A stretch of DNA of 45,295 nt from Prescottella defluvii (GCF_000738775.1 NZ_JPOC01000052.1:1-45295); one strand, 5' to 3'. Positions 26,064-35,395 are shown, counted from the stretch's first letter. Numbers and translations are program-made. The notes: generated by a model from the sequence alone, not told the origin.

Positions 26064-26639
26064 TCAACTCCGGTCGGCGACCTGCCCGACGAGTTCGATC
26101 CCCGCCGCCGCCATCTCGGTCAGCGCGGTTTTCACCGTGACGGGGGAGACGCCGGCGGTGAAGGGGAGCAGCACCCGGGTGCGGAAACCCGCGGTGGCCG
26201 CGTCCAGCGCGGTCGCGCGGACGCAGTGGTCGGTCGCGATGCCCACGACGTCCACGGCATCGATGTCGTGGACGCGGAGCCAGTCGGCGAGGGACTCGCC
26301 CGACGGCGAGACGCCCTCGAAGCCCGAGTACGCGGCGCTGTACTCGCCCTTCGAGAAGACCTCCTCGATCGGCCCGGTCTCGAGTGCCGGATGGAACTCG
26401 GCGCCCGGCGTCCCGGCCACACAGTGCGGCGGCCACGTGTCGACGAAGTCCGGGTGCTCCGCGAAGTGCGGTCCGGGATCGACGTGGTGGTCCCGGGTCG
26501 CGACGATCGCGGCGTATCCCTGCCCGGCGAAGAGGACGTTGACGTCGGCGGCCACCGCCGCGCCGCCCGCGACGGCGAGCGAACCGCCCTCGCAGAAGTC
26601 GTTCTGGACGTCGACGACGACGAGCGCCCGCCCGGTCAC
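26064..26639 (-). CDS. pncA: Nicotinamidase/pyrazinamidase
   Basis: A 191-aa cysteine hydrolase that converts nicotinamide to nicotinate, and also activates pyrazinamide. The triad is D10 (VVVDVQNDF), K97 (FSKGEYSAA) and C139 (ATDHCVRATA). The metal site is ATRDHHVDPGPHF plus the His of WPPHC. Length equals the family norm. GTG 26639 overlaps the pncB stop by 4 nt (GTGA), giving coupling with the next enzyme of the same pathway. In M. tuberculosis pncA is elsewhere on the chromosome (Rv2043c), so the pairing here is a difference from that genome. Confidence 0.95.
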   Translation of the reverse strand: MTGRALVVVDVQNDFCEGGSLAVAGGAAVAADVNVLFAGQGYAAIVATRDHHVDPGPHFAEHPDFVDTWPPHCVAGTPGAEFHPALETGPIEEVFSKGEYSAAYSGFEGVSPSGESLADWLRVHDIDAVDVVGIATDHCVRATALDAATAGFRTRVLLPFTAGVSPVTVKTALTEMAAAGIELVGQVADRS

Positions 26640-27979
26640 GGCTGCCACCCCGCTCCGGTGAACCGTGTCGGCACGGCCGGATCGCCGTGCGAGAGCTTGA
26701 GACCCTCCCACGGCAGGCTCACGAGGTTGCGCGCGAGCAACGCACGGGAATCCTCGAGCGTCGGCAGACCGTCGAGGATCCCGCCGCCGCGCACCATCGG
26801 GACGAGCAGTTCCCGTGCCTCCAGGCCGCCGGTGTCCGGCGTCGGCGCATCCGCGCGGAACAGCACCTCCTCGACGACCGTGCCGGACGGTCGGCTCAGC
26901 CGCACCGCACGCTTGGTGCCGCCGCGTGACTGCTTGTGACTGCTGCGCTTCTCCACGGGGATGCCGTCGACCTCGACGAGCTTGTAGACCATGCCCGCCG
27001 TCGGGGCCCCGGATCCGGTCACGAGCGAGGTCCCGACGCCGTACGCGTCGACCGGTTCTGCGCGCAGGGCCGCGATCGAATACTCGTCGAGATCGCCCGA
27101 TACCACGATCCGGGTGCCCGTCGCGCCGAGCCCGTCCAGTTGCCCGCGGACCTGACGGGCGATCACGCCCAGATCGCCGGAGTCGATCCGCACGCCACCG
27201 AGACCGGTGCCCGCCGCGGCCACCGCATTCTCGACACCACGGGTGATGTCGTACGTGTCGACCAGCAGCGTCGTTCCCACTCCCAGCGCTGCCACCTGGG
27301 CGCGGAACGCGGCCACCTCGTCGGGGACACCGTCCTTCGTGTGCAGCAGCGTGAACGCGTGTGCGCTGGTGCCCGCGCCCGGCACCCCGTGCCGGCGCAC
27401 CGCCTCGAGATTGGACGTCGCGTCGAACCCCGCGAGGTACGCCGCCCGGGCGCACGCCACCGCCGACTCCTCGTGCGCGCGCCGCGACCCCATCTCGATC
27501 AACCGCCGGCCGTCGGCGGCGCCGACCATGCGCGCGGCCGCCGACGCGATCGCGCTGTCGTGGTTGAGGATCGACAACACCATGGTCTCGAGTAGGACAC
27601 ATTCGGCGAACGTGCCCCGCACCGACAGGATCGGCGACCCGGGGAAGTACAGCTCGCCCTCGCGGTAGCCGTCGATGTCACCGGAGAACCGGAAGTCGCG
27701 CAGCCAGTCGACGGTGGAGCGGTCGAGGAAGCGGGAGACGACGTCGAGTTCGGGTTCGCCGAACCGGAAGTGCGCCAACGCCTCCAGGACTCGGCTCGTA
27801 CCGCCGACGACGCCGTACCGGCGTCCGTCGGGCAGGCGCCGGGCGAAGACCTCGAAGCTGCAGCGCCGGTGCGCCGAGCCGTCGCCGAGGGCCGCCTCGA
27901 GCATCGTCAGTTCGTACTGATCGGTGAAGAGGGCCGTGCTGCGACGTCGCGTGGTGCTCTCTGGGGAAACGATTGCCAC
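26636..27979 (-). CDS. pncB: Nicotinate phosphoribosyltransferase
   Basis: A 447-aa enzyme that joins nicotinate and PRPP to give nicotinate mononucleotide in NAD salvage. Motifs in order: [87 protein letters not shown] and [14 protein letters not shown] (phosphate site). The C-terminus carries the family extension. GTG 27979 gives MAIVSPEST and has a leaderless -10 box; the frame upstream overlaps the clpS promoter and is not coding. It is divergent from clpS, as with Rv1330c and Rv1331. Confidence 0.95.
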   Translation of the reverse strand: MAIVSPESTTRRRSTALFTDQYELTMLEAALGDGSAHRRCSFEVFARRLPDGRRYGVVGGTSRVLEALAHFRFGEPELDVVSRFLDRSTVDWLRDFRFSGDIDGYREGELYFPGSPILSVRGTFAECVLLETMVLSILNHDSAIASAAARMVGAADGRRLIEMGSRRAHEESAVACARAAYLAGFDATSNLEAVRRHGVPGAGTSAHAFTLLHTKDGVPDEVAAFRAQVAALGVGTTLLVDTYDITRGVENAVAAAGTGLGGVRIDSGDLGVIARQVRGQLDGLGATGTRIVVSGDLDEYSIAALRAEPVDAYGVGTSLVTGSGAPTAGMVYKLVEVDGIPVEKRSSHKQSRGGTKRAVRLSRPSGTVVEEVLFRADAPTPDTGGLEARELLVPMVRGGGILDGLPTLEDSRALLARNLVSLPWEGLKLSHGDPAVPTRFTGAGWQP

Positions 27980-27992
27980 GGGCCCAACTTTA
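27979..27992 (-). promoter_or_regulatory. Leaderless -10 box for pncB-pncA
   Basis: TAAAGT (27992-27987, minus strand) lies 7 nt before GTG 27979. It shares a 70-bp gap with the divergent clpS promoter. Confidence 0.6.
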
Positions 27993-28037
27993 CGATTCGG
28001 GTGGCGGGCGCGGGTGTCGGGTTCCGGAGCCACGCCG

Positions 28038-28050
28038 TACCCTGGACCCA
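28038..28050 (+). promoter_or_regulatory. Leaderless -10 box for clpS
   Basis: TACCCT (28038-28043) is followed by 6 nt and ATG 28050. Confidence 0.6.
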
Positions 28051-28403
28051 TGGCGCCGAGTTCCACAACGACATTCCCGACCGCAGTGCCGGTCGGCAAG
28101 ATGCCCGCCGCAGCGCCCCAGGTCTCACCGGCCGAAGCGGAAGTCGAGGAGACGACCGAGGCCCAGGACCGTCCGTGGGTGACCTTGGTCTGGGACGATC
28201 CCGTCAACCTCATGCACTACGTGACGTACATCTTCCAGAAGCTGTTCGGCTACAGCAAAGCCAAGGCGACGGACCTGATGATGCAGGTCCACAAGGAAGG
28301 CAAGGCCGTCGTGTCGAGCGGTTCGCGCGACAAGGTCGAGAACGACGTGCGCAAGCTGCATGCGGCCGGGTTGTGGGCCACGATGCAGCGCGACGACACC
28401 TAG
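28050..28403 (+). CDS. clpS: ATP-dependent Clp protease adaptor ClpS
   Basis: A 117-aa adaptor that delivers N-degron substrates to the Clp unfoldase. Residues ~1-40 are a flexible Thr/Pro/Glu-rich tail. The folded domain reads [55 protein letters not shown] and [12 protein letters not shown], containing the DDPVN loop and the hydrophobic-pocket residues that bind N-terminal Phe, Leu, Trp or Tyr. ATG 28050 is set by the leaderless promoter. It is followed by the DUF2017 gene after 43 bp, the same pairing as Rv1331-Rv1332. Confidence 0.95.
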   Translation: MAPSSTTTFPTAVPVGKMPAAAPQVSPAEAEVEETTEAQDRPWVTLVWDDPVNLMHYVTYIFQKLFGYSKAKATDLMMQVHKEGKAVVSSGSRDKVENDVRKLHAAGLWATMQRDDT

Positions 28404-28446
28404 ACACCATTCATCCCTCTCGACCGTAAGGATCCCGGGTACAGAC

Positions 28447-29019
28447 GTGCGGACTTGGACCAGGAAGAACTCACTCGGCGGCCTGAAACTGCGTTCGGAG
28501 ATGGACGCCCACGAGGCGGCGGTGCTGAGGTCCCTGGTGACGTCGGTGTCCGGACTGCTCGAGGAGCGGGCCGCCTCGGCGCCGACGGACGAACTGGCCG
28601 CGCTGACCGGCCTACGGACCGGCAACAGTGAAACGCCGTCCGACGAGGTCCTCGCCCGACTGTTGCCCGACTTCCAGCGTGTCGACCCCGACCGGCCCGA
28701 AGACCCCGAGCGCGACAACGTCAACAGCGCCCTGCGCAGCCTCCACGAACCGGAGATCATCGACGAGAAGATCGCCGCCGGATCCGTGGTCCTGAAGACG
28801 GTGCCCGCCGAGGGCGGCCGCATCGTCATCACCCCCGAGCAGGCCGACGCGTGGCTGGCCGCGCTCAACGACGTCCGGCTGGCGCTGGGCACCAACCTCG
28901 GCATCGACGCCGACACCCCCGACGAACTCGAGGAAGACGATCCGCGGGCCCCGCACCTGGACGTCTACCACTGGCTGACGTGGATGCAGGACTCCCTCGT
29001 CCAGGCGCTGCTGTCGTGA
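28447..29019 (+). CDS. DUF2017 protein (Rv1332-like)
   Basis: A 190-aa soluble protein of unknown function. It begins VRTWTRKNSLGGLKLRSEMD, has SSVSGLLEER-type helices (EMDAHEAAVLRSLV), the conserved RSLHEPEIIDEKI in the middle, ITPEQADAWLAALNDVRLALG, and ends LDVYHWLTWMQDSLVQALL. It looks all-helical and acidic. GTG 28447 is the best start by similarity, although the ribosome-site-like AAGGA (28428-28432) lies 14 nt away, which is far. Constant linkage to clpS across actinobacteria suggests a role near Clp proteolysis; that is inference. Its stop overlaps the start of the next gene by 4 nt. Confidence 0.85.
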   Translation: MRTWTRKNSLGGLKLRSEMDAHEAAVLRSLVTSVSGLLEERAASAPTDELAALTGLRTGNSETPSDEVLARLLPDFQRVDPDRPEDPERDNVNSALRSLHEPEIIDEKIAAGSVVLKTVPAEGGRIVITPEQADAWLAALNDVRLALGTNLGIDADTPDELEEDDPRAPHLDVYHWLTWMQDSLVQALLS

Positions 29020-30086
29020 CGACGTCGGGGGCGTCGAACTCGCTGTGCGACGTCGCCGGCGTGCTCGTCGGTCACGATCACGTGCTCGACCCCGATGCGA
29101 CGCTCGGTGACGGCGCCGCGACCGGATGCACCGTCGTGCTGGTGCCGTCCGGCGCGACGGCCGGCGTCGACGTGCGCGGCGGTGGCCCCGGCACCCGCGA
29201 GACCGACCTGCTCGACCCCAGCCATTCGGTGCAGCAGGTGCACGCCGTCCTGCTGAGCGGTGGCAGCGCCTACGGCCTCGCCGCGGCCGACGGGGTCATG
29301 CGATGGCTCGAGGAACACGACCACGGAATCCCGATGGGCGCGCCCGGACAGGTCGTCCCGATCGTGCCGGGCGCGGTCATCTTCGACCTCCCCGTCGGCA
29401 ATTGGAACATCCGGCCCACCGCCGACTTCGGGCACCGCGCGGCGGCCCGCGCGTCCGGCACCGTCGCCACCGGCAGTGTCGGGGCCGGGACCGGGGCCCG
29501 CGCGGGCGTCATCAAGGGCGGTGTCGGCACCGCCAGTTCGGTGATCGAGGGCGGCCCGGCCGACGGTGTCACCGTCGCCGCGCTCATGGTCGCCAACCCG
29601 GTCGGTTCGGTGTGGGACCCCGACACCGGCCTGCCGTGGGGGCTCTCGCTCGCCGACGCCGAACGCCGCGGGATGCGGCTGCCGTCGCCCGGTGATCTCG
29701 CCGCCGCGAACGCGTCGGGGCCGAAGACGACGGTCCTCAACACCACCATCGGTGTCGTCGCGACGGACGCACCGCTGTCCAAGGCCGCCTGCCGGCGGGT
29801 GGCGGTCGCGGGGCACGACGGCCTGGCCCGTGCCATCCGGCCCGCACATTCACCGCTCGACGGCGACACGATCTTCGCGCTCGCCACCGGCACCCACGAG
29901 ACACCGTTGCCGGACGGAGTGCCCGCGGCCTTCCCCGCGGAACTGCCGATCCTCGACGCGGTGTGCACCGCTGCCGCCGAGTGCGTGCAACGGGCGATCG
30001 TCGACGCGATCCTGTCGGCCACCACGGTCGCCGGGATCCCGAGCTACCGGGACGTGTTCCCGTCGGCGTTCGGGTCCGGCCGCTGA
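29016..30086 (+). CDS. P1/S58-family N-terminal-nucleophile hydrolase (NylC/DmpA-like)
   Basis: A 356-aa protein of the self-processing aminopeptidase/amidase family. The expected cleavage site is N242-T243 in TVLNTTIGVVATDA; after cleavage T243 becomes the nucleophile of the small subunit, as in the nylon oligomer hydrolase NylC. Other conserved stretches: LLSGGSAYGLAAADGVMRWLEE, GAVIFDLPVGNWNIRP, VGAGTGARAGVIKGGVGTAS and the C-terminal GHDGLARAIRPAHSP. GTG 29016 overlaps the DUF2017 stop (GTGA). The natural substrate of this actinobacterial branch (Rv1333) is unknown; an amide or peptide bond is likely. The co-transcription with clpS-DUF2017 is conserved. Confidence 0.9.
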   Translation: MTTSGASNSLCDVAGVLVGHDHVLDPDATLGDGAATGCTVVLVPSGATAGVDVRGGGPGTRETDLLDPSHSVQQVHAVLLSGGSAYGLAAADGVMRWLEEHDHGIPMGAPGQVVPIVPGAVIFDLPVGNWNIRPTADFGHRAAARASGTVATGSVGAGTGARAGVIKGGVGTASSVIEGGPADGVTVAALMVANPVGSVWDPDTGLPWGLSLADAERRGMRLPSPGDLAAANASGPKTTVLNTTIGVVATDAPLSKAACRRVAVAGHDGLARAIRPAHSPLDGDTIFALATGTHETPLPDGVPAAFPAELPILDAVCTAAAECVQRAIVDAILSATTVAGIPSYRDVFPSAFGSGR

Positions 30087-30095
30087 GCGGACCCG
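30071..30095. terminator. Hairpin at the convergent 3' ends
   Basis: CGGGTCCG (30071-30078) and CGGACCCG (30088-30095) form a perfect 8-bp stem around a 9-nt loop holding the stop codon of the hydrolase gene. It can serve both this gene and the ABC operon coming from the other side. Confidence 0.6.
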
Positions 30096-30108
30096 ACCGC
30101 CGACGGGA

Positions 30109-30924
30109 TCAGACCGTCGCAATCCGTGCCGACCGCGGGACCGGAATCGGGATCGCGGACAGCAGTTCCCGGGTGTACTCCTGGCCCGGATTCGCAAAGA
30201 CCTCGCTCACCGCGCCCTCCTCGACGATCGTGCCCGCCGACATGACGGCGACCCGATCCGCGATCACTTCGACGAGCGCCAGGTCGTGGGTGATGAACAG
30301 GTAGGACAGCCCGAGTTCGTCCTGCAGTTCCTGCATCAGGTTGAGCACCTGCGCCTGCACCGATACATCGAGGGCAGCGACCGGCTCGTCACACACGATC
30401 AGCGCGGGTTCGACGGTGAGTGCCCGTGCGATCGCAACCCGCTGCAACTGGCCGCCGGACAGCTCCGCCGGGAACCGCTCCAGGTAGCGCGGGCCGATCC
30501 CGACCTTGTCGAGGAGCGCGGCGGCGCGGCGGTCCCGCTCGGCTCGGCCCAGTCGATGATGGATGGCCAATGGTTCCGCGACGGCCTCGGCGATGCTCAT
30601 CCGCGGATCGAGCGCGCTGAAGGGATCCTGGAAGATCATCTGCATGCGTCGTCGGAGCCCGCGAAGCTCGCGGCTCCCCAATGCGCGGACGTCCACCCCG
30701 TCGAAGAGGATCGTGCCCGCATCCGGCTCGATGAGACGCAGGACCAGGCGCCCGACGGTCGACTTGCCGGCACCCGATTCGCCGACGAGCGCGAGGGAGC
30801 GTCCGGCTTCGATCGTGAATGTGACGTCGTGGACGGCGGGTGCAGCGGACTTGCCCGCACCGACCAATCCCCGACGCGCGCCGAACGTCTTCCGTAGACC
30901 GGTGACTTCCAACAGTGCGGTCAC
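30109..30924 (-). CDS. Oligopeptide ABC transporter ATP-binding protein, OppF/DppF type
   Basis: A 271-aa ATPase. Walker A is GESGAGKST, the Q-loop is IFQDPFSALDPR, the signature is LSGGQLQRVAIAR, Walker B is LIVCDEPVAALD and the switch His is in FITHDLA. The C-terminal oligopeptide-transporter extension is short. GTG 30924 overlaps the stop of the preceding ATPase gene by 4 nt. Last gene of the five-gene importer operon. Confidence 0.93.
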   Translation of the reverse strand: MTALLEVTGLRKTFGARRGLVGAGKSAAPAVHDVTFTIEAGRSLALVGESGAGKSTVGRLVLRLIEPDAGTILFDGVDVRALGSRELRGLRRRMQMIFQDPFSALDPRMSIAEAVAEPLAIHHRLGRAERDRRAAALLDKVGIGPRYLERFPAELSGGQLQRVAIARALTVEPALIVCDEPVAALDVSVQAQVLNLMQELQDELGLSYLFITHDLALVEVIADRVAVMSAGTIVEEGAVSEVFANPGQEYTRELLSAIPIPVPRSARIATV

Positions 30925-31934
30925 GGGCGCCCCACTCCTTCCAAGACCAGTTCCTCCACTCGCGAACACCGCACCACCCGACCGTCGGCGCGTGCGGCAG
31001 TCGTCGGATGTCGGGTGTCGCAGACACCGGCGAGTGCATGGGGGCAGCGGACCTCGAACCGGCAGCCCTCCGACCATTCACCGGGCGCGGGGATACGTCC
31101 CGCGATCGTGTGCAGTGTTCGCCCGTTGCCGACGGTCGGGATCGATCCCAGCAGCCCCGAGGTGTAGGGGTGCAGTGGATCGAAGAAGACCTCCTCGCAC
31201 GTGCCCTGCTCGGCGACCTCGCCCGCATACATCACGACAACCCGGTCCGCGATCTCGGCGACGACGCCCAGATCGTGGCTGATGAACAGGACCGCGACTC
31301 CGGTCCGCTCCTGGATCTCGCGGAGCAACTGCAGAATTCGCGCCTGGACCGTGACATCGAGCGCCGTCGTCGGTTCGTCGGCGATGATCATCTGCGGGTC
31401 ACACGCGACCGCTGATGCGATCATGATTCGCTGGGCCATTCCGCCGCTGAACGTGTGTGGGTAGTCCCGTGCGCGCCGGGCGGCGTCGGGAATGTGCACC
31501 ATCTCGAGCAGTTCGACGGTGCGGGCCCACGCGGCCTTGCGGTCCAAACCGAGGTGCGCCCGGATGTTCTCGGCGATCTGTTCGCCGACCGTGTATGCCG
31601 GGTTGAGGCTGCGGATCGGCTGCTGGAAGATCATGCCGACCTGATTGCCGCGGACCCCGCGAAGTTCCCGCTCCGGCAGACCCACCAGCTCGCGGCCGTC
31701 GAGCCGGATCGACCCGCCCGCCACCCGGCCTCCGCGCCGTTCGGTGAGTCCGAGCACGGCCATTGCGGTCACGGTCTTGCCCGAACCGGATTCTCCGACG
31801 AGGGCCACCGTCTCTCCGCGACCGACTCTCAGCGACACGTCCTGTACGGCCGGCACCCAACGGCCACCCACGTCGAACTCGACTGTGAGATCGCGGACCT
31901 CGAGAAGAGGCTTCATGGTCAGTGCGTCACGCAT
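30921..31934 (-). CDS. Oligopeptide ABC transporter ATP-binding protein, OppD/DppD type
   Basis: A 337-aa ATPase. Walker A is GESGSGKT, the Q-loop FQQPIRSLNP, the signature FSGGMAQRIMIAS, Walker B MIIADEPTTALD and the switch His FISHDLG. The C-terminal oligo_HPY domain contains the usual Cys cluster (GCRFEVRCPHALAGVCD). ATG 31934 follows GGAGG by 5 nt and overlaps the upstream permease stop by 8 nt. It pairs with the OppF-type ATPase as the heterodimeric motor of the importer. Confidence 0.94.
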   Translation of the reverse strand: MRDALTMKPLLEVRDLTVEFDVGGRWVPAVQDVSLRVGRGETVALVGESGSGKTVTAMAVLGLTERRGGRVAGGSIRLDGRELVGLPERELRGVRGNQVGMIFQQPIRSLNPAYTVGEQIAENIRAHLGLDRKAAWARTVELLEMVHIPDAARRARDYPHTFSGGMAQRIMIASAVACDPQMIIADEPTTALDVTVQARILQLLREIQERTGVAVLFISHDLGVVAEIADRVVVMYAGEVAEQGTCEEVFFDPLHPYTSGLLGSIPTVGNGRTLHTIAGRIPAPGEWSEGCRFEVRCPHALAGVCDTRHPTTAARADGRVVRCSRVEELVLEGVGRP

Positions 31935-32826
31935 GCGAACCTCCCGATCGCCGGCGTCCCAGCGCCGCTTGCAGACCCTCGCCGACGAACGCGAACGCGA
32001 GCACGGTGAGGAAGATCATCACTCCGGGCGGCCATACCAGATAGGGGGCGACCGAGATGGTCTGGCTGGCCGTCGTCAGCATCGAACCCCAACTGGCCGT
32101 GGGTGGTTGGACGCCGAGGCCGAGGAAGCTGAGGCTCGCTTCGGCGCTCACCCCGATACCCAGGGCCACCGACATCTGGACGATCACCGACGGCAGCACA
32201 TTCGGCAGGACGTGGCGCAGGACGGTGCGGGGACCCGAGCACCCCAGCGCCATCGCCGCCTCGATGTAGGTCTCCTGCCGGACGTCCTGGGTTGCGGCAC
32301 GGGCGACCCGGAAGAACGGGGGCGCGAGAATGACACCGACCGCAATCATCGCGTTGGTCAGCCCGGGGCCGAGAATCGCGACGAGGGTCAGTGCGAGGAT
32401 CAGCCCGGGCACGCTCATCAAACCGTCGTAGGCGCGGGCCAGGAATGCATCGATCCTGCCGCCGCGGAACCCCGCGAACACACCCGCCGGCAGGCCCAGG
32501 ACGAGTCCGACGCACACCGCGATCGCAGCGGCGCGCAACGACACCCGGGCGCCGAAGATCAATCGGCTCAGCACGTCCCGCCCGAAGTCGTCGGTGCCGA
32601 GCCAGTGGGTTCCGTTCGGTGACTGCAGCCGTCCGAGGAGATCCTGAGCGTCGGGGGAGAAGGGCGCCAGCGCGGGCGCGAAAACTGCGACGGCCCCGAG
32701 CAGGAGCAGGAATACCATCGCGGCCAAGGCGAGCCGGCGGGACGCGAACGCCGTCGCGAATGCGCGCACCGGACCGGTGCGGCGCCTGGCGATGGGAACG
32801 GGTGAGGCTTCGTGGACGGTTGTCAT
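31927..32826 (-). CDS. Oligopeptide ABC transporter permease, OppC/DppC type
   Basis: A 299-aa permease. An N-terminal cytoplasmic part and TM1 (residues ~30-52) are followed by LLGRLQSPNGTHWLGTDDFGRD, the OppC-type conserved stretch, and five more hydrophobic segments. The EAA loop reads EAAMALGCSGPRTVLRHVLPN. ATG 32826 overlaps the OppB stop by 4 nt. The open frame extends upstream to 34014 only as an out-of-frame shadow of the permease and binding-protein genes. Confidence 0.94.
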   Translation of the reverse strand: MTTVHEASPVPIARRRTGPVRAFATAFASRRLALAAMVFLLLLGAVAVFAPALAPFSPDAQDLLGRLQSPNGTHWLGTDDFGRDVLSRLIFGARVSLRAAAIAVCVGLVLGLPAGVFAGFRGGRIDAFLARAYDGLMSVPGLILALTLVAILGPGLTNAMIAVGVILAPPFFRVARAATQDVRQETYIEAAMALGCSGPRTVLRHVLPNVLPSVIVQMSVALGIGVSAEASLSFLGLGVQPPTASWGSMLTTASQTISVAPYLVWPPGVMIFLTVLAFAFVGEGLQAALGRRRSGGSHA

Positions 32827-33764
32827 GCGCGCACCTTCGGGTTGAAGTAGCCGTAGGAGATGTCGACGAGCAGATTGACGACGAGCACGATCGCGGTCGT
32901 CAGTACGACCAGTCCGAGCAGCACCGGGATGTCGCGGCCGAGGACGCTGTTCACCGCCAGGGTCCCCAGACCTGCCAGACCGAACACCGTTTCGATTGCC
33001 ACTGTGCCGCCGATCATCTGCGCGAACCGAGACCCGAGGACGGTGACGACAGGCACCGCGGCGTTCTTCGCTGCGTGCTTGATCCTGACCTGGGTGACGC
33101 TGAGCCCCTTGGCCTCCGCATTGAGGATGTAGTCGCGGCCGAGGACATCCGCGAGCGAGGTCTTCAACTGCAGGGCGACCTCCGCCATCGGCAGCATGGC
33201 CAGCGCGATCGCGGGAAGTATCAGGTGCGAGATCCACGGCCCGAACCCTTCGGCGAGCGGTTCGTAGCCCAGTGCCGGGAGCCAACCCAGATTGACGGCC
33301 AGCACCACGACGAGGATCAACCCGAGCCAGAAGGGTGGAACTGCGATAGCTGCCGACGCGAGTGCGGTGATCATCCGATCGACCACCGCCCCCGGTCGCG
33401 CTGCGGCGGCCAGTCCGGCCAACGGGCCGATGACCAACGTGAGGATCATGGCCACCAGGACGAGGGACAGGGTCACGGTCAGGCGGTCGCCCACCATCTC
33501 GGCGACCGACTGACCGTTGACGAACGACTGGCCGAGATCGCCCTGCACCGCGTGGGCCAGCCACACCGCGTAGCGCTCGGGCAGGGAGTCGTCGAGGCGT
33601 AGTTGCTCGCGGATCTGCTCCACCTGCGCCGGAGTCGGATTCTCGCCGGCCAGGGTCACCGCCGGATCGCCGGGCGCAAGATCGATCAGGACGAAAACCA
33701 CGAACGAGACGACCAGGAGCAGTGGAATCGCCATCAGCAGGCGACGTGCTGCGAACCGGAGCAA
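32823..33764 (-). CDS. Oligopeptide ABC transporter permease, OppB/DppB type
   Basis: A 313-aa permease with six hydrophobic segments. It starts LRFAARRLLMAIPLLLVVSF, has the OppB-type periplasmic loop LAPGDPAVTLAGENPTP, and an EAA loop NAEAKGLSVTQVRIKHAAKN. The start is TTG 33764, with GGGAG 7 nt upstream. It follows the binding-protein gene by 44 bp. Confidence 0.93.
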   Translation of the reverse strand: MLRFAARRLLMAIPLLLVVSFVVFVLIDLAPGDPAVTLAGENPTPAQVEQIREQLRLDDSLPERYAVWLAHAVQGDLGQSFVNGQSVAEMVGDRLTVTLSLVLVAMILTLVIGPLAGLAAAARPGAVVDRMITALASAAIAVPPFWLGLILVVVLAVNLGWLPALGYEPLAEGFGPWISHLILPAIALAMLPMAEVALQLKTSLADVLGRDYILNAEAKGLSVTQVRIKHAAKNAAVPVVTVLGSRFAQMIGGTVAIETVFGLAGLGTLAVNSVLGRDIPVLLGLVVLTTAIVLVVNLLVDISYGYFNPKVRA

Positions 33765-33808
33765 TGGGTTCTCCCTTCAGGATGGGACGGGCGGTGCGAG
33801 GGCGGCGA

Positions 33809-35395
33809 TCAGCCGGCGACCGCGAGTGTCCGCAGGTTCGGGAACCCGGATCGGATCCACGGCAGCGTGTCGACGTTGGTGACGCCCTTCGACTTCGCCC
33901 AGACCTGCTCGCTTCGCAGGATCGGCAACCAGTAGGCGTCGTCGGCCAGAACCTGCCAGATCTGGCTGTACAGCGCGGCCCGCTCGGCCTCGGACTTACG
34001 CGGGTCGGCGGCATCGCGGGAGAGCGCCTGAACCTGCTCGTCGCCGGCCGCGATCTTGTAGCCGGAGGTCACATAGTTCGTGACCGTCACCGCGGGATCC
34101 GCCTGCGGCTGAACACTGTTGGCCTGCGTCTGCAGATCGCCGGCCATGAATGCGCCGTCGATCTGGGCCTGCGGCAGCATCTCGACCGTTGCGTCGATTC
34201 CGACCGCTTCGAGTTGGGCCTGAACGGCCTCGGCGACGACCTGATTGGTGGAACCGGCAGCGGCGCTGATCGTCACGGCCGCTCCGCCCGCGCGGGTCAC
34301 GAGCTCCTTCGCCTTGCCCGCGTCGAACGGATACGGATTCGTCAGGCTGTCGCTGTGGGCCCAGAAGCCCTCCGGGTAGAACTGATCGGCCGGCCGCGCG
34401 TTGCCGGAGAAGAGACCCTTGACGAGGGCGTCCTTGTCGATCGCGTGCGCGATCGCCTGACGCACCTCGGGCTTGGTGAGATCGCCGCGGGCCGAGTTGA
34501 ACAGCAGCCCCTGGATCGACAGCTGGGGGACGGTGTCGCCCGCGATGGCACCCTGAGCGACCAGTGCCTTCGCCTCCTGCACCGGCGTCGATCCGGCGAT
34601 CTGCGCCAGGTCGAGGGCGCCTGTCCGGACACCGTTGAGGCGAGCGGCGGTGTCGGCGCTGTACTGGATCTTCAGGCCCTGCAGGAAACCGGCGTCCGGG
34701 TCCCAGTAGTCGGCGGCCTTCTCGAAGTCGACCTCGACACCGGGATTGACCTTGGTCGGCAGGTACGCGCCGGAGCCGGCGTTGCCGGGATTGGTGGCCA
34801 GCTCGGAAGCGCGCTCGGTGAGGGCCTTCGGGCTCACCATCATGCCTGCATTCAGTGCGAACAGTGCCGGCAACGACGCACCCTGGCCGGGTTCGAGCAT
34901 CAGTCGGACCGCGGTCGGACCGACGACGTCGACGGCGGTGATCGGCGTGAGCTGCGCCGCGATCGTGCTGCCGGGCAGCGACTTGCCGCGCTCGATGTTG
35001 GCCTTGACGGCGGCGCCGTCGAACGGCGTGCCGTCGTGGAACTTCACGTCGTCGCGAAGCGTGAGATCCAGCGAGGATCCGTCCGGTGCGAACGTCCATG
35101 CGGTCGCGAGCATGGGCTTGACGTTGTAGTCGGCGTCGAGCTGGGTGAGGGCGTCGTAGATGAGGAACGTGTACACGTTCTGCCCGATGTTGTTCTGCAG
35201 TGCCGGGTCCAGAATCGTCGAGGGCGACGGGACGGAGACGGTGAGTGCCGCGGTTCGGTCGTACTCGCCGCTTCCGGTCGCGGTGGACCCGCTCGTGGCG
35301 GAGGAGCTGCCGCTGCTGCACGCGGTGACCGCCATGGCGGTTCCGGCGAGTGCGACTGCGAGAAGGCGTCGAGCTCGGTGCCTGCGCTGAGTCAT
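33809..35395 (-). CDS. ABC transporter substrate-binding lipoprotein (SBP_bac_5 family)
   Basis: A 528-aa exported protein. The signal peptide LLAVALAGTAMAVTAC ends in a lipobox with C26, then a Ser/Gly/Thr linker. The mature part has typical family-5 features: LDPALQNNIGQNVYTFLIYDALTQ, LDLTLRDDVKFHDGTPFDG, AIAHAIDKDALVKGLF, and a C-terminal ADDAYWLPILRSEQVWA. It would capture oligopeptides or another family-5 ligand (nickel chelates, glutathione, opines are alternatives). ATG 35395 follows AGGGG by 7 nt. It is first in the operon, behind a strong sigma-70-type promoter with an operator-like palindrome. Confidence 0.94.
   Translation of the reverse strand: MTQRRHRARRLLAVALAGTAMAVTACSSGSSSATSGSTATGSGEYDRTAALTVSVPSPSTILDPALQNNIGQNVYTFLIYDALTQLDADYNVKPMLATAWTFAPDGSSLDLTLRDDVKFHDGTPFDGAAVKANIERGKSLPGSTIAAQLTPITAVDVVGPTAVRLMLEPGQGASLPALFALNAGMMVSPKALTERASELATNPGNAGSGAYLPTKVNPGVEVDFEKAADYWDPDAGFLQGLKIQYSADTAARLNGVRTGALDLAQIAGSTPVQEAKALVAQGAIAGDTVPQLSIQGLLFNSARGDLTKPEVRQAIAHAIDKDALVKGLFSGNARPADQFYPEGFWAHSDSLTNPYPFDAGKAKELVTRAGGAAVTISAAAGSTNQVVAEAVQAQLEAVGIDATVEMLPQAQIDGAFMAGDLQTQANSVQPQADPAVTVTNYVTSGYKIAAGDEQVQALSRDAADPRKSEAERAALYSQIWQVLADDAYWLPILRSEQVWAKSKGVTNVDTLPWIRSGFPNLRTLAVAG

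Noticed and set aside
31927-34014. 695-codon frame extending the OppC-type permease upstream
   Set aside because: The extra N-terminal part is Arg/Pro-rich shadow of the OppB and binding-protein genes; ATG 32826 with its ATGA overlap gives a normal permease.
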